NCBI RefSeq assembly: GCF_019212185.1 | Contig: NZ_CP078138.1 | Location: 186,001-250,000 of the forward strand | Direction: 5' to 3' | DNA length: 64,000 nucleotides | DNA from: Pseudomonas fluorescens | GTDB taxonomy: Bacteria > Pseudomonadota > Gammaproteobacteria > Pseudomonadales > Pseudomonadaceae | Shown here: piece after piece, positions 47,671 to 59,060 of the stretch | Position numbering within the stretch: position 1 is the stretch's first letter | How the letters are laid out: each line of letters begins with the position of its first letter | Notes under the pieces: model-generated | The model's input: only the letters and a program-made list of their open reading frames with translations | Database searches by the model: none | What the model was told of the DNA's origin: nothing | Made by a program: the position numbers and the translations under genes

Positions 47671-48750
47671 ATGGCCAAACCTGGATTTCGCCTCGCGCTG
47701 TTTGCCACCTTGCTGGCGCTGATTGTCGTGTTGCTGGGGGCCTACACTCGGCTGACCCATGCCGGCCTTGGCTGTCCGGACTGGCCGGGGTGCTATGGGT
47801 TTATCAGCGTACCGAAAAGCGAAGCCCAACTGGCCCATGCCGAATTGCACTTTCCAGATACCCCGGTCGAGGCCCACAAGGGCTGGAACGAGATGATCCA
47901 CCGTTATTTCGCCGGGACCCTGGGCCTGCTGATCGTGTTGCTGGCGGCGCGTGCCTGGACTCACCGCAAGCATCCCGATCAACCGCTGAAACTGCCGTTG
48001 TTCCTGATGGCGGTGGTGTTCGCCCAAGCGGCGTTCGGCATGTGGACCGTGACCCTCAAACTGTGGCCGCAGGTGGTGACCGGGCATTTGCTCGGCGGCT
48101 TCGCCACCCTGAGCCTGTTGTTCCTGTTGACCCTGAGGTTGTCTGGCGTGTTGCCGGCGCTGATCGTGCCGCGCCGCTTGCAGTATTGGGCAACTGCTGG
48201 TCTGTTGCTGGTGATCGGTCAGATCGCCCTGGGTGGCTGGGTCAGTTCCAATTATGCGGCGGTGGCGTGCATTGATTTCCCGACCTGCCATGGTCAATGG
48301 CTGCCACCGGCGGACTTCGCCAACGGCTTTCATCTGACCCAGCATATCGGCCCCAATTACCTCGGCGGACAGCTCGACAGTGATGCGCGCACCGCCATCC
48401 ACCTGACCCACCGCATCGGCGCCTTGCTGGTGACCCTGGTGTTGCTGGGCCTGGCCTGGCAACTGAAAGTGGTCGGCATGACTCGCCTGGCCGGCCTGGT
48501 GTTGCTGGCGCTGGCCACGCAGATCACGCTGGGCATCAGCAATGTGCTGTTTCACCTGCCCCTGCCGGTGGCCGTGGCACACAACGCCGGAGGCGCGGCG
48601 CTGTTGCTGACCCTGGTGCTGGTCAACTACCACGCCCGCACCAGCCTGGTCCGGGTCGAGCAACAGGCGCTCGGACGCTGGCGCTTCAGCCCGCGTAAAC
48701 ATGCGGCTGGGCCGATAACCATAAAAGGAGAAATGCCATGGCGACTCTGA
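47671..48750 (+). CDS. ctaA: Heme A synthase (Cox15/CtaA)
   Basis: Oxidises heme O to heme A. 359 residues with eight membrane helices. The heme-ligand blocks are [29 protein letters not shown] and [10 protein letters not shown], plus a later [10 protein letters not shown]. The Cys pairs are typical of the family. It overlaps cyoE by 13 bases. Confidence 0.95.
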   Translation: MAKPGFRLALFATLLALIVVLLGAYTRLTHAGLGCPDWPGCYGFISVPKSEAQLAHAELHFPDTPVEAHKGWNEMIHRYFAGTLGLLIVLLAARAWTHRKHPDQPLKLPLFLMAVVFAQAAFGMWTVTLKLWPQVVTGHLLGGFATLSLLFLLTLRLSGVLPALIVPRRLQYWATAGLLLVIGQIALGGWVSSNYAAVACIDFPTCHGQWLPPADFANGFHLTQHIGPNYLGGQLDSDARTAIHLTHRIGALLVTLVLLGLAWQLKVVGMTRLAGLVLLALATQITLGISNVLFHLPLPVAVAHNAGGAALLLTLVLVNYHARTSLVRVEQQALGRWRFSPRKHAAGPITIKGEMPWRL

Positions 48751-49637
48751 TCGGCGAACGGCCCCGGCAGGCAATCTGGCGTGACTACCTGGAGCTGACC
48801 AAGCCCAAGGTGGTGGTGCTGATGCTGATCACTTCGCTGGTCGGCATGTTCCTCGCGACCCGGGCCGGCGTGCCGTGGACGGTATTGATATTCGGCAACC
48901 TGGGCATCGCCTTGTGTGCCGGCGGCGCGGCGGCGGTCAATCATGTGGTAGATCGGCGAATCGACGCCGTCATGGCCCGCACCCACAAACGGCCATTGGC
49001 CGAAGGCCGGGTCTCACCGTTCGGGGCCTTGACCTTTGCCCTGGTGCTGGCACTCAGTGGGCAAGCCCTGCTGCTGGCCTTCACCAATCCGCTGACGGCT
49101 TGGCTGACCCTGGCTTCGCTGTTGGGCTACGCGGTGATCTACACCGGCTTCCTCAAGCGCGCCACCCCGCAGAACATCGTGATCGGCGGGCTGGCCGGTG
49201 CTGCCCCGCCTTTGCTGGGCTGGGTCGCCGTCACCGGGCACCTCAGCGCTGAGCCGCTGCTGCTGGTGCTGATCATTTTCGCCTGGACCCCGCCACACTT
49301 CTGGGCGCTGGCGATTCACCGCAAGGAGGAGTACGCCAAGGCCGATATCCCGATGCTGCCGGTGACCCATGGCGAGCACTACACCAAGGTGCACATCCTG
49401 CTCTACACCTGCGCCCTGCTGGCAGTGAGCCTGATGCCCTATGTGATCCATATGAGCGGCCTGTTGTACCTGGCCTGTGCACTGGGGCTGGGAGCGAGGT
49501 TTCTGCAATGGGCCGTGGTGCTGTACCGTGGCACTCGGCCGCACGCGGCGATCAACACCTTCAAGTACTCTATTTACTACTTGTTCCTGCTGTTTATCGC
49601 CCTGCTCGTAGACCACTATCTGATGTTGAACCTATGA
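48738..49637 (+). CDS. cyoE: Heme O synthase (protoheme IX farnesyltransferase)
   Basis: Adds a farnesyl group to heme B, the first step towards heme A. 299 residues, about nine membrane helices. UbiA-family motifs are [20 protein letters not shown] (DxxxD substrate site) and a later [12 protein letters not shown]. It overlaps both ctaA (13 bases) and sco (4 bases). Confidence 0.95.
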   Translation: MATLIGERPRQAIWRDYLELTKPKVVVLMLITSLVGMFLATRAGVPWTVLIFGNLGIALCAGGAAAVNHVVDRRIDAVMARTHKRPLAEGRVSPFGALTFALVLALSGQALLLAFTNPLTAWLTLASLLGYAVIYTGFLKRATPQNIVIGGLAGAAPPLLGWVAVTGHLSAEPLLLVLIIFAWTPPHFWALAIHRKEEYAKADIPMLPVTHGEHYTKVHILLYTCALLAVSLMPYVIHMSGLLYLACALGLGARFLQWAVVLYRGTRPHAAINTFKYSIYYLFLLFIALLVDHYLMLNL

Positions 49638-50269
49638 CCCGAACCCAGAAAACTGTCTTCATCCTTGTTGCCCTGATTGCCCTTGTCCTCGGGCTGACCA
49701 TCAACAAGGTCCTGTCCGGCAAGGGCCAGGGAGATCCGACCGCGCTGATCGATGCCGGGATCATCCTGCTCCCGCAAAGCCGCAACCTGCCGGACGTGCA
49801 GATGACCAACCAGGACGGCCAGCCGGTCACCATCAATGAGTTGAAAGGCAAGTGGAGCCTGCTGTTCTTCGGCTACACCTTCTGCCCGGACATCTGCCCG
49901 ACCACCCTTGCCCAACTGCGTCAGATCAAGAGCGAGCTGCCGGCGGATGCGGGCGACAAGCTGCAGATCATCTTGGTCAGCGTCGACCCTCATCGCGACA
50001 CACCGCAGCAGCTCAAGCAATATCTGGGTTACTTCGATCCACAGTTCATCGGGCTGGCGCCGAAATCGGTCGAAGAACTGCAGACCGTGGCCAACGCGCT
50101 GAGCATCCCGTTCATTCCGGCGGATACCAGCAAGCCCAACTACACCGTCGATCACAGCGGCAATTTGGCGGTGATCGGCCCGGATGGCACCCAGCGCGGA
50201 TTCATCCGTGCGCCCTTGAACAACGTCAAGCTGGTGGCGCAGTTGCCTGTGATGGTCAGCCGTCAGTAA
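49634..50269 (+). CDS. SCO1/SenC copper chaperone
   Basis: 211 residues with an N-terminal membrane helix (about 7-26) and a periplasmic thioredoxin-fold domain. The copper motif CPDICPT (CxxxC) is near residue 85, with a conserved His near residue 175 (VDHSGN). It loads CuA of subunit II. It starts at ATG 49634, overlapping cyoE (ATGA), and ends the cox cluster. Confidence 0.94.
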   Translation: MTRTQKTVFILVALIALVLGLTINKVLSGKGQGDPTALIDAGIILLPQSRNLPDVQMTNQDGQPVTINELKGKWSLLFFGYTFCPDICPTTLAQLRQIKSELPADAGDKLQIILVSVDPHRDTPQQLKQYLGYFDPQFIGLAPKSVEELQTVANALSIPFIPADTSKPNYTVDHSGNLAVIGPDGTQRGFIRAPLNNVKLVAQLPVMVSRQ

Positions 50270-50290
50270 TCGAGTCGTTTATCAGGCACA

Positions 50291-50322
50291 AAAAAGGGGC
50301 GCATTGAATGCGCCCCTTTTTA
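50291..50322. terminator. Bidirectional terminator between sco and metQ
   Basis: AAAAAGGGGCGC pairs with GCGCCCCTTTTT around ATTGAAT. It has a T run on both strands, so it serves both convergent transcripts. Confidence 0.93.
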
Positions 50323-50337
50323 GTTGTATCGCTCAGA

Positions 50338-51111
50338 TCAGAACGCCGGCACTACCGCACCTTTGTACTTCTCCAGGATGAACGCTTTGACTTCCGGGCT
50401 GTGCAGGGCAGCTACCAGTTTCTTCATGGCGTCGCTGTCCTTGTCGTCCGGGCGGGCAACCAGGATGTTCACGTAAGGCGAGTCCTTGCCTTCGATGACC
50501 AGCGCATCCTTGGACGGATCCAGTTTGGCTTCCAGCGCGTAGTTGGTGTTGATCAGCGCCAGGTCAACCTGGGTCAGCACGCGCGGGATAGTGGCGGCTT
50601 CCAGCTCGCGGAATTTCAGGCCCTTGGTGTTCTCGGCGATGTCCTTGACGGTCGCCAAGATATTCTTCGAGTCCTTGAGCTTGATCACGCCGGCGTGGTC
50701 CAGCAGCAGCAGGGCACGGCCGCCGTTGGTGGCGTCGTTCGGAATGACCACGGTGGCGCCACCTGGCAACTCGGCCAGCGACTTGTACTTGCTGGAGTAT
50801 GCACCCAGGGGCTCGATGTGCACGCCGGCCACGCTCACCAGGTTGGTGTTCTTGGCCTTGTTGAATTCATCGAGGTACGGCTGGTGCTGGAAGAAGTTGG
50901 CATCCAGGCGCTTTTCCGCGACCTGAACGTTCGGCTGCACGTAGTCGGTGAAGACCTTGACCTTGAGGTCCACGCCCTCTTTGGCCAAGGCCGGTTTCAC
51001 GAACTCAAGGATTTCTGCGTGCGGTACCGGGGTGGCGGCAACGGTTAGGGTTTCTGCAGCCTGGGCGGAGAACGCAGCAACGGCTGCGAACGCGACGAGT
51101 AGTTTTTTCAT
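50338..51111 (-). CDS. metQ: D/L-methionine ABC transporter substrate-binding protein
   Basis: 257 residues with a signal peptide (about 1-18, AAVAAFSAQAAE), of the NlpA/MetQ type but without an obvious lipobox. Blocks are ATPVPHAEILEFVKPALAKE and NANFFQHQPYLDEFN. It captures methionine in the periplasm. A GCGCCC-TTTC-GGGCGC hairpin (51131-51146) lies between metI and metQ; it may stabilise metQ mRNA to give more binding protein than permease. Confidence 0.94.
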   Translation of the reverse strand: MKKLLVAFAAVAAFSAQAAETLTVAATPVPHAEILEFVKPALAKEGVDLKVKVFTDYVQPNVQVAEKRLDANFFQHQPYLDEFNKAKNTNLVSVAGVHIEPLGAYSSKYKSLAELPGGATVVIPNDATNGGRALLLLDHAGVIKLKDSKNILATVKDIAENTKGLKFRELEAATIPRVLTQVDLALINTNYALEAKLDPSKDALVIEGKDSPYVNILVARPDDKDSDAMKKLVAALHSPEVKAFILEKYKGAVVPAF

Positions 51112-51173
51112 CCAGCAAACTCCTTGTGAAGCGCCCTTTCGGGCGCCTGCCGGCGTAATGCCGACGATTGCAT

Positions 51174-51848
51174 TTATTTTCGGGAAAAGTGCACCACCAG
51201 CTTATCGCCGACGGTTTGCAGTACCTGGACCAACACCAGCAACAACACCACGGTCACCACCATGACGTCGGTCTGGAAGCGCTGATAGCCGAAACGGATG
51301 GCCAGGTCACCCAGGCCTCCGGCGCCGACCACACCGGCCATGGCCGTGTAGGACACCAGCGTGATGGCCGTCACCGTGATCGCCGCGAAGATGCCCGGAC
51401 GGGCTTCCGGCAACAGGGCATTTGTAATGATCTGGCGTGTCGTGGCGCCCATTGCCTGGGTCGCCTCGATGATGCCGCGATCGACTTCGCGCAGGGCGGT
51501 TTCCACCAAGCGGGCAAAGAACGGTGTAGCACCGACCACCAGTGGCGGAATCGCCCCGCCGACGCCCAGCGAGGTGCCGGTGATCAGTACGGTGAACGGA
51601 ATCATCACGATCAGCAAAATGATGAACGGCAGCGAGCGCAGAATGTTCACGATCAGCGACAGCAGCGCGTAGACACCCTTGGCTTCAAGCAATTGGCGTG
51701 GGCTGCAGAGGAACAGCAGCACACCCAGTGGCAGTCCGAGTAATACGGTGAACAGCAGCGAGCCGCCGAGCATCAGCAAGGTGTCGCCGGTGGCCAGCCA
51801 GATTTCGTACCAGTCGATATTGGCGAAGAAACTTGTCAGCAGTTCCAT
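51174..51848 (-). CDS. metI: Methionine ABC transporter permease
   Basis: 224 residues with about five membrane helices. The EAA loop towards the ATPase is EATQAMGATTRQIITNALLPEARPG. Inner-membrane part of MetNIQ. It overlaps the metN stop by one base. Confidence 0.95.
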   Translation of the reverse strand: MELLTSFFANIDWYEIWLATGDTLLMLGGSLLFTVLLGLPLGVLLFLCSPRQLLEAKGVYALLSLIVNILRSLPFIILLIVMIPFTVLITGTSLGVGGAIPPLVVGATPFFARLVETALREVDRGIIEATQAMGATTRQIITNALLPEARPGIFAAITVTAITLVSYTAMAGVVGAGGLGDLAIRFGYQRFQTDVMVVTVVLLLVLVQVLQTVGDKLVVHFSRK

Positions 51849-52855
51849 TAGCGCAGCACCTCCATATGGACTTCGGCCGCAGCAAAGAGGGCGAACGCCG
51901 CTTCCATGTCACCCCCGGTGATGGCCAGGGTCAGTTGCCCGTAAGGGACGTCTTTGATGCGGTCGATGCGACCGGCGAGGATGCTGTAGTCGACCCCCGT
52001 TTCGCGGGCGATGGTGCCCAGCAGCGGCGCATAGGTGGCATCACCCTGGAAGGTCAGGCGCACGATACGCCCCGGCACGTGAGCGAAATCATCGCGCTGT
52101 TCGCCTTCGTCGACCTGCTCGTCTTCCTGGACGAAGCGCTTGGTAGTCGCATGCTTGGGATGCAGGAACACTTCGGCCACCGGGCCCTGTTCGACGATCC
52201 GGCCGGCGTCCATTACCGCAACTTGGTCGCAGACCCGGCGAATCACGTCCATTTCATGGGTGATCAGCACGATGGTCAGTTTCAACTCGCGGTTGATCTC
52301 CGCCAGCAGTTGCAGGACGGATGCAGTGGTTTGCGGGTCGAGGGCGCTGGTGGCTTCGTCGCACAGCAGGATTTTCGGTTTGGTCGCCAAGGCGCGGGCG
52401 ATACCGACGCGCTGCTTTTGACCGCCGGACAGTTGCGCCGGGTATTTTTTGGCGTGGTCGGACAAACCAACTCGCGCCAGCAACTCGGCCACACGGCGGT
52501 CGATGTCGCTGCGCGAGAGTTCGCCGGCCAGGGTCAGTGGCAACGCGACGTTGTCGGCAACCGTCTTGGAGGCCAGCAAGTTGAAGTGCTGGAAAATCAT
52601 CCCGACTTGCTGGCGGAAACGGCGCAGGGCCGTGGCGTCGAGCGCAGTGATTTCTTCGCCGTCGACGGTGATTTTGCCGCCACTGGAGTCTTCCAGGCGG
52701 TTGATCAGGCGCAGCAGGGTGCTTTTCCCGGCGCCGGAGTGGCCGATCAGGCCAAACACCTGACCGTTATCAATCGTCAGACTGGTCGGATGCAGGGCGG
52801 GAATATCCTTACCGGCGACGCGGTAGGTTTTATGGACGTTTTGAAACTCGATCAC
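51848..52855 (-). CDS. metN: Methionine ABC transporter ATP-binding protein
   Basis: 335 residues. Walker [10 protein letters not shown] (about residue 38), signature [15 protein letters not shown] and Walker [14 protein letters not shown] are intact. The C-terminal domain (about 260-335) is the regulatory NIL domain, which binds methionine and inhibits transport. First gene of metNIQ. The 232-base region to katE is divergent; I see no S-box or other riboswitch in it. Confidence 0.96.
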   Translation of the reverse strand: MIEFQNVHKTYRVAGKDIPALHPTSLTIDNGQVFGLIGHSGAGKSTLLRLINRLEDSSGGKITVDGEEITALDATALRRFRQQVGMIFQHFNLLASKTVADNVALPLTLAGELSRSDIDRRVAELLARVGLSDHAKKYPAQLSGGQKQRVGIARALATKPKILLCDEATSALDPQTTASVLQLLAEINRELKLTIVLITHEMDVIRRVCDQVAVMDAGRIVEQGPVAEVFLHPKHATTKRFVQEDEQVDEGEQRDDFAHVPGRIVRLTFQGDATYAPLLGTIARETGVDYSILAGRIDRIKDVPYGQLTLAITGGDMEAAFALFAAAEVHMEVLR

Positions 52856-53087
52856 GTAGCGAACCTTGTGGGGCGCGTTGGAAAAGGATCAGCGGTTAGC
52901 CGGGGGGCGCATTTTAGCCTGTCCGTATAGAGGTTCTTAGCATTTATTTCGTAAACAACCTTTCATTTGGCGATAACGCGATCAAAGGTCATAAAAAAGG
53001 AACGGTGCCGAAGCCCGTCAGTCACTACTTCAGCAACTGAAAAACGCCCGCTGTCGACGGGCATCCCAATCGAGGAGTTCAGGACTG
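52856..53087. other. metN-katE divergent intergenic region
   Basis: 232 bases without a gene. It contains a small hairpin GCCCG-CTGTCGA-CGGGC (53046-53062) just before katE, in its leader. The promoters of both genes must lie here, but I cannot assign boxes with confidence. Confidence 0.5.
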
Positions 53088-55226
53088 ATGAGTAGTAAAA
53101 AACCGGGTGCCGACCAAAGCCAGCTGGCGGGTACCCATACCCCGGATCGCGCCAACAGCAATGCCAAGCTGCAAAGCTTGGAAACCTTCCGCTCTGATGC
53201 CACCGAGCAGGCTCTGCGTACTAATCAGGGGGTCAAGGTCGCCGATAACCAGAATAGCTTGAAGGCCGGCGCACGCGGGCCGTCGTTGCTCGAAGACTTC
53301 ATCATGCGTGAGAAGATCACCCATTTTGACCATGAGCGAATCCCCGAACGCATCGTGCATGCCCGCGGCACAGGCGCCCACGGCGTCTTTCAGTGCTACG
53401 AGAACCATGCTGAATTGACCAAGGCCGGTTTCCTGCAGGACCCAGGACAAAAAACGCCGGTGTTCGTGCGCTTTTCCACGGTGCAGGGGCCGCGCGGGTC
53501 CGGCGATACGGTGCGCGATGTCCGGGGCTTTGCGGTGAAGTTCTTCACCAAGCAAGGTAACTTCGACCTGGTCGGCAACAACATGCCGGTGTTTTTCATT
53601 CAGGATGCGATCAAGTTTCCTGACTTCGTCCATGCGGTAAAACCCGAGCCGCACAACGAAATTCCTACGGGTGGCTCGGCTCACGATACCTTTTGGGATT
53701 TCGTATCGTTGCAGCCGGAGTCGGCGCACATGGTGATCTGGGCCATGTCCGACCGGGCTATCCCGAAAAGCCTGCGCAGCATGCAGGGCTTTGGCGTGCA
53801 CACCTTTCGCCTGATCAATGCCGAGGGCAAGGCGCGCTTCGTCAAGTTCCACTGGCGGCCCACTGCTGGCACCTGCTCGCTGGTCTGGGATGAAGCGCAG
53901 AAGCTCGCCGGCAAGGACACGGACTACCACCGCCGCGACCTCTGGGAAGCCATCGAAATGGGTGATTATCCCGAGTGGGAGTTGGGAGTGCAGGTCATCG
54001 AGGAGGAAAACGAGCACGCCTTCGATTTCGACATCCTCGACCCGACCAAGCTGATCCCCGAGGAGCTGGTGCCAATTACCCCGCTGGGTAAGATGGTGCT
54101 CAACCGCAACCCTGACAACTTTTTTGCCGAAGTCGAGCAGGTCGCGTTCTGCCCGGGCCACATCGTGCCCGGCATCGATTTCTCCAACGACCCGCTGTTG
54201 CAAGGCCGGCTGTTTTCCTACACCGATACCCAGATCAGCCGGCTTGGCGGGCCGAATTTTCATGAGATCCCGATCAATCGGCCAATCACGCCTGTGCATA
54301 ACGGACAGCGTGATGCCCTGCATCGCACCACCATCGACAAGGGGCGCGCCTCCTACGAGCCGAATTCGATTGATGGCGGCTGGCCGAAAGAAACCCCGGC
54401 GGCTGCGGTCGACGGCGGATTCGAGAGTTCTGCCGAACGGATCGATGCGAACAAGATCCGCCAGCGCAGCGAGTCATTTGGCGATCATTTCTCTCAGGCC
54501 CGGTTGTTCTTCAACAGCATGAGCGAGCATGAGAAAGAGCACATCATTGCCGCCTACAGTTTTGAACTGGGCAAGGTCGAACGCGAGTTCATCCGGGCGC
54601 GGCAGGTGAATGAGATCCTGGCCAACATCGATCTGGATCTGGCGGCACGCGTGGCGCAGAACCTAGGGTTACCGGCGCCGAAAACCGGGACTGTCGAGGT
54701 TCGCGAGACTTCGTTGGAGCGCTCGCCGGCGCTGAGTCAGGCCAACCTGTTGCCGGAAACCATCAAGACGCGAAAAGTCGCGATTTTGGCAGCGAACGGA
54801 GTCGATGCGGCGGCGATCAGTGCCATGAAGAAGGCGCTGGAAGCTGAAGGGGCGCACGCCAAACTGTTGGGGCCGACCTCGGCGCCGGTGACTTCGGCGG
54901 ATGGCAAGGCGCTGGCGGTGGATGCGTCGATGGAAGGCATGCCTTCAGTAGCCTTCGATGCGGTGTTCGTCCCGGGTGGTGCGGCGTCGATTAAGGCGTT
55001 GAGCACCAACGGAGTGGCCTTGCACTACGTGCTGGAGGCTTACAAGCACTTGAAGGCCATTGCGCTGCAAGGTGAAGCCAAGCAGTTGCTGGATGTATTG
55101 AAGTTAGAGGTCGATGCCGGGCTGATCGTCGGGGCGGATGCCAAGTTGACCAAGGCATTTTTTGCCGCCATTGGCCAGCATCGGGTCTGGGATCGCGAGG
55201 AGAAGGCCAAGGCCGTTCCCGCCTGA
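53088..55226 (+). CDS. katE: Large-subunit catalase HPII
   Basis: Decomposes hydrogen peroxide. 712 residues, the long clade-2 form. The catalytic His is in [13 protein letters not shown], the conserved Asn in [12 protein letters not shown], and the heme-binding Tyr in [16 protein letters not shown]-terminal DJ-1/PfpI-like domain (about 555-700, [15 protein letters not shown] onward) is present. ATG 53088 follows GAGGAG. In pseudomonads HPII is commonly RpoS-controlled. Confidence 0.95.
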   Translation: MSSKKPGADQSQLAGTHTPDRANSNAKLQSLETFRSDATEQALRTNQGVKVADNQNSLKAGARGPSLLEDFIMREKITHFDHERIPERIVHARGTGAHGVFQCYENHAELTKAGFLQDPGQKTPVFVRFSTVQGPRGSGDTVRDVRGFAVKFFTKQGNFDLVGNNMPVFFIQDAIKFPDFVHAVKPEPHNEIPTGGSAHDTFWDFVSLQPESAHMVIWAMSDRAIPKSLRSMQGFGVHTFRLINAEGKARFVKFHWRPTAGTCSLVWDEAQKLAGKDTDYHRRDLWEAIEMGDYPEWELGVQVIEEENEHAFDFDILDPTKLIPEELVPITPLGKMVLNRNPDNFFAEVEQVAFCPGHIVPGIDFSNDPLLQGRLFSYTDTQISRLGGPNFHEIPINRPITPVHNGQRDALHRTTIDKGRASYEPNSIDGGWPKETPAAAVDGGFESSAERIDANKIRQRSESFGDHFSQARLFFNSMSEHEKEHIIAAYSFELGKVEREFIRARQVNEILANIDLDLAARVAQNLGLPAPKTGTVEVRETSLERSPALSQANLLPETIKTRKVAILAANGVDAAAISAMKKALEAEGAHAKLLGPTSAPVTSADGKALAVDASMEGMPSVAFDAVFVPGGAASIKALSTNGVALHYVLEAYKHLKAIALQGEAKQLLDVLKLEVDAGLIVGADAKLTKAFFAAIGQHRVWDREEKAKAVPA

Positions 55227-55253
55227 CTCAGCCATTGCCCTCGATTGCCACGA

Positions 55254-55964
55254 TTAATCCTTGCGCGGTGTTAACACCATCTGCGCAGGGATGTGGCGCA
55301 GGATCTGCCGCTGGATCTTCAGGTCGAAGTCGGGGTCGAGTTTTTTCACCCGCTTGGTCAGCAGGGTTGCGAGCCACGGGTAATCTTCGGTGCGCGGTGC
55401 CTGAATGCTGACGGCGCATTGATAATTCACCACATCGGCGGCGATCGCGTCCAGTTGTCGCCGAAGTTTTGGGCTATCGGTGATGTTCAGCGCAACGGTG
55501 GTGCTCTCGGCGGTCGGGTCGATGACCTTGGCCTTTGGCTTGGCGGCGGCGGCCTCAAGGGCGGCCTCGGCCTGCTCCAACTCAGCCCTGCGCGCTTCGG
55601 TAATGGCGCCGTTAACACCGCCGGTCAGCGCCGGTGCCTTGGGCATGAGTGCGCGAGCGCGGCTTAGGGCCGTCGCGGCAGCGTTCACATCACCCTTTTG
55701 CAGGACGATCTGACTGCGCTGCAGGTAAGCTTCGGCCAATTGACGCTGATACTGCTCCAGCGAGGGATCGTCGGGTGTCTGCGCTTGCAGTGCCGCCAGT
55801 TGATCTTCGGCAGTCGCCAGCTCACTGCTGGCCAGGCTCTGTTGCAACTGGGCAATCGCCGTCGTCCGAGCGTCCGGGACTTCGGGGGCGGGGGGTGTGC
55901 TCTGGCAGGCGCCCAGAAGTACAAAGGCAACAAGGAGCAGATAACGGGAGGCGAACGGCTTCAT
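55254..55964 (-). CDS. Lipoprotein upstream of or beside znuB (PA5502-like)
   Basis: 236 residues with a lipoprotein signal and lipobox LLGAC (Cys19, LLLVAFVLLGACQSTPP). The middle is TPR-like and Ala/Gln-rich, QRSQIVLQKGDVNAAATA. The C-terminal part is a more conserved domain ending IPAQMVLTPRKD. ATG 55964 is chosen for its good signal sequence. It lies 37 bases after znuB in the same direction. Function unknown. Confidence 0.8.
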   Translation of the reverse strand: MKPFASRYLLLVAFVLLGACQSTPPAPEVPDARTTAIAQLQQSLASSELATAEDQLAALQAQTPDDPSLEQYQRQLAEAYLQRSQIVLQKGDVNAAATALSRARALMPKAPALTGGVNGAITEARRAELEQAEAALEAAAAKPKAKVIDPTAESTTVALNITDSPKLRRQLDAIAADVVNYQCAVSIQAPRTEDYPWLATLLTKRVKKLDPDFDLKIQRQILRHIPAQMVLTPRKD

Positions 55965-56001
55965 TCCTGCGACTCTCTGATTGCGCAAAAAACGAGCAAG
56001 T

Positions 56002-56790
56002 CTACACCCCTCGACGGGGCAGGACAAAACTCAGCAGAAACAGCGCGGCGGCGGCGACCACAATCGACGGGCCGGCCGGCGTGTCCTTGAACCAGGACAA
56101 CGCCAGGCCACCGCAGACCGCGAGTATACCCAGCACGCTCGCACCAAGGGCCATTTGCTCCGGCGAGCGAGCGTGGCGTTGTGCCGCAGCGGCCGGAATG
56201 ATCAGCAAGGACGTGATCAACAGCACTCCGACGATTTTCATCGCGACCGCGATCACCACGGCAATCAGCAGCATCAGGGTCATCCGCAGAGCGGGTACCG
56301 GCAGGCCTTCGACCGTTGCCAGCTCTTCATGCACCGTAATCGCCAGCAGCGGTCGCCACAGCGCGGCCAGCAAAATCAGCACCGCCGCGCTGCCGCCGAG
56401 GATCCATGCCAGATCGTTTGGGCTGATCGCCAGCAAGTCGCCAAACAGATAAGCCATCAGGTCAATCCGCACTTCATGCATGAAGCTTAGTACCACCAGG
56501 CCGAGGGAGAGCGTGCTCGGCGCAAGAATCCCCAGCAAGGTGTCGGAGGCCAGTGGTTGGCGCTGCTGCAGGGTTACCAGCAGGACGGCGAGCAACAGAC
56601 AGCCAACAGTCACCGCAATGGTCGGACTGACATCCAGCAAAAAGCCCAATGCTACGCCCAACAAGGCGGCGTGGGACAGGGTGTCGCCGAAATAGGCCAT
56701 GCGCCGCCAGACCACGAATGATCCCAGCGGGCCGGCAACGATAGCGAGGGCGAGGCCTGCGAGCAGGGCGTACAACAGAAAATCAGCCAT
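56002..56790 (-). CDS. znuB: Zinc ABC transporter permease
   Basis: 262 residues with seven or eight membrane helices (ABC-3 family). Conserved blocks are [20 protein letters not shown] and [20 protein letters not shown]. It moves zinc into the cell with ZnuC and ZnuA. ATG 56790 overlaps znuC by 8 bases. Confidence 0.95.
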   Translation of the reverse strand: MADFLLYALLAGLALAIVAGPLGSFVVWRRMAYFGDTLSHAALLGVALGFLLDVSPTIAVTVGCLLLAVLLVTLQQRQPLASDTLLGILAPSTLSLGLVVLSFMHEVRIDLMAYLFGDLLAISPNDLAWILGGSAAVLILLAALWRPLLAITVHEELATVEGLPVPALRMTLMLLIAVVIAVAMKIVGVLLITSLLIIPAAAAQRHARSPEQMALGASVLGILAVCGGLALSWFKDTPAGPSIVVAAAALFLLSFVLPRRGV

Positions 56791-57568
56791 GCTTGCAGCC
56801 ATCTCCATGAACGTGGGTATGAGCGGCGGGCGCCGCGCTGACGACCGAGCCATGCAGGTCATGGGCGTGGTCGTGATGGTGGTGGTAGATCGCCAGGCTT
56901 GGCGCATTCTTGCCAAACAACTCGACGAATGCCGGGTCGCCGCTGACCTGTTCCGGATGCCCGGAGCAGCACACGTGACGGTTTAGGCAGACCACCTGAT
57001 CGGTGGTGCTCATCACCAGGTGCAAGTCATGGGACACCATCAACACGCCGCAACCGTGGCGATCGCGCAAGCGGGTGATCAGGCTGTACAGCTCGGCCTG
57101 GCCGGCGACGTCGACCCCTTGCACCGGCTCGTCGAGCACTAGCAACTCAGGTTCGCGCAACAGCGCACGGGCCAGCAGCACGCGCTGCATTTCGCCGCCG
57201 GAAATGCTCTGCACCGGGCTATCAATCACCTGCTCGGCACCGACTTCGCCGAGTGCCGCGAGGGCACGCGTGCGGTCGACACCGGGGACCAGGCGCAGAA
57301 AGCGCAGGACTGACAGCGGCAGGGTCGGGTCAACATGGAGTTTTTGTGGCATATAGCCAACCCGTAGCTTTGGCTTGCGCCACACGCTGCCGCTGTCGGG
57401 CTTGAGCAGACCCAGCACGGCGCGCACCAGGGTGGTTTTGCCAGCGCCATTGGGGCCGATCAAGGTCACGATCTGACCTGGCTCGACGCTCAGCTCGATA
57501 TTGTCCAGTACGTTTTGCCCGGCGAAGGTCACTGCAACCTGGTTCAGGCGAATCAATGCAGTGCTCAT
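56783..57568 (-). CDS. znuC: Zinc ABC transporter ATP-binding protein
   Basis: 261 residues. Walker [11 protein letters not shown], signature [16 protein letters not shown], Walker [13 protein letters not shown]. The C-terminus is histidine-rich ([14 protein letters not shown]), as in many zinc ABC proteins. Overlaps the zur stop by one base. Confidence 0.96.
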   Translation of the reverse strand: MSTALIRLNQVAVTFAGQNVLDNIELSVEPGQIVTLIGPNGAGKTTLVRAVLGLLKPDSGSVWRKPKLRVGYMPQKLHVDPTLPLSVLRFLRLVPGVDRTRALAALGEVGAEQVIDSPVQSISGGEMQRVLLARALLREPELLVLDEPVQGVDVAGQAELYSLITRLRDRHGCGVLMVSHDLHLVMSTTDQVVCLNRHVCCSGHPEQVSGDPAFVELFGKNAPSLAIYHHHHDHAHDLHGSVVSAAPAAHTHVHGDGCKHG

Positions 57569-58050
57569 CAGGCCCCCTGGCAACCCGCGCAGAGACCAAC
57601 GACCTCGACGGTCTGGCCTTCGACCACGAAACCGACGTCGCTGGCGCTGTGGATGATCGCGTCGCTGATGGATTTCTGCTCCAGCTCGATGGCTGCATGG
57701 CATTCGCGGCAAATCAGGAACTGGCCCTGATGGGCGTGGCCCGGATGGTTGCAGCCGACAAAGGCGTTGAGCGACGAAATGCGATGCACCAGGCCGTTGT
57801 CCAGCAGGAAATCCAGGGCGCGGTACACAGTGGGCGGCGCGGCGCGGCGGCCGTCCTGCTCGCTGAGTACCGCGAGGATGTCATAGGCGCCCAGCGGCTT
57901 GTGGCTCTGCCAGACCAACTCCAGCACGCGCCGGCGCAAGGCGGTCAGGCGCAGGCCCTGGCGTGCGCAAATGGCATCGGCCTCGGACAGCGCGGTGTGC
58001 ACGCAGTGCGAATGGTCGTGGGGGCGGCTGGCGAGCGGTGTTTTAGGCAT
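57568..58050 (-). CDS. zur: Zinc uptake regulator (Fur family)
   Basis: 160 residues. The winged helix reads [20 protein letters not shown] then [19 protein letters not shown]. Metal sites are in [19 protein letters not shown] (CxxC and His) and a C-terminal CAGC. Zn-bound Zur represses znuA and znuCB. Divergent from znuA, first gene of zur-znuC-znuB. Confidence 0.95.
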   Translation of the reverse strand: MPKTPLASRPHDHSHCVHTALSEADAICARQGLRLTALRRRVLELVWQSHKPLGAYDILAVLSEQDGRRAAPPTVYRALDFLLDNGLVHRISSLNAFVGCNHPGHAHQGQFLICRECHAAIELEQKSISDAIIHSASDVGFVVEGQTVEVVGLCAGCQGA

Positions 58051-58076
58051 GAGCGGCGACGAGTTTTGTGAGAGAC

Positions 58077-58089
58077 GTTATTATGTTAC
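58077..58089. promoter_or_regulatory. Candidate Zur operator
   Basis: GTTATTATGTTAC lies between the divergent zur and znuA starts, with the imperfect GTTAT/ATGTTAC symmetry and AT-rich core of known gamma-proteobacterial Zur boxes. The match is only partial. Confidence 0.4.
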
Positions 58090-58116
58090 CCGTTCTCGCC
58101 TCTTTGAGTGGTCATC

Positions 58117-59037
58117 GTGTCCAGACTTTTTGCCATCCTTGTCACATTTACTGCCAGTTTCCTCGCGATCAGTGCCGCGCAGGCCGAGGTCAAGGTGCTG
58201 ACCAGCATCAAGCCGGTACAGTTGATTGCTGCAGCGGTGCAGGATGGCGTCGGCGTTCCCGAGGTGCTGCTGCCACCGGGTGCGTCGCCGCATAATTACG
58301 CCCTGCGACCTTCCGACGTACGGCGCGTGCAGTCGGCTGACCTGCTGTACTGGATCGGCCCGGACATGGAAGGCTTCCTCCCTCGCGTGCTCAAGGGGCG
58401 CAATTTGCCATCGGTTGTGTTGCAGGACCTGCCGGGTCTGAAGTTGCGCCGGTTTGCCGAAGACAGTCATTCCCATGCAGAAGAGGCCGACGACCACGAT
58501 CACGACCATCGTCCGGGAAGTCTCGACGCTCATTTATGGTTATCACCAGTCAATGCGCGGGTAATTGCCGGCAAAATCGCCAACGATCTGAGCGCTGCCG
58601 ATCCGGCCAATGCCGCGCGCTATCAAAGCAACCTCAAGGCCTTCGACGAGCGCCTCGATGCGCTGGACCTGCGGTTGAAGGCGCGTTTGGCAGCCATTGA
58701 AGGCAAACCCTACTTCGTCTTCCACGAAGCTTTTGATTATTTCGAAGACGCCTACGGGCTCAAGCATGCGGGGGTGTTCAGCGTGGCTGCCGAAGTGCAG
58801 CCGGGCGCCCAACATGTGGCGGCGATGCGCGCGCGCCTGCAGGAAGTCGGCAAGACCTGCGTGTTCAGCGAACCGCCATTGCGCCCACGCCTGGCCGAGA
58901 CCCTGGTGGCGGGCTTGCCGGTGAAATTGGCTGAACTGGATGCGCTGGGTGGCTATACCCCGGCGACTGCCCAAGGGTATGAGCAGGTGCTGGAAAAGCT
59001 TGGGAATGATCTGGCGGGGTGTCTGGAGTCGCTATAA
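58117..59037 (+). CDS. znuA: Zinc ABC transporter substrate-binding protein
   Basis: 306 residues with a signal peptide ending AISAAQAE. A histidine-rich loop, HSHAEEADDHDHDH (about residues 115-130), is typical of ZnuA. Zinc ligands are in GASPHNYAL, DAHLWLSP and VFHEAFDYF. GTG 58117 (MSRLFAILV) is preferred, the in-frame GTG at 58108 being an alternative. Divergent from zur. Confidence 0.95.
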   Translation: MSRLFAILVTFTASFLAISAAQAEVKVLTSIKPVQLIAAAVQDGVGVPEVLLPPGASPHNYALRPSDVRRVQSADLLYWIGPDMEGFLPRVLKGRNLPSVVLQDLPGLKLRRFAEDSHSHAEEADDHDHDHRPGSLDAHLWLSPVNARVIAGKIANDLSAADPANAARYQSNLKAFDERLDALDLRLKARLAAIEGKPYFVFHEAFDYFEDAYGLKHAGVFSVAAEVQPGAQHVAAMRARLQEVGKTCVFSEPPLRPRLAETLVAGLPVKLAELDALGGYTPATAQGYEQVLEKLGNDLAGCLESL

Positions 59038-59060
59038 CGCTGGAATCGGCGTCGCCGCAA

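Noticed and set aside
52856..53087. Methionine or SAM riboswitch before metN
   Set aside because: I looked for an S-box-like leader; there is no terminator or anti-terminator pairing and no conserved core.
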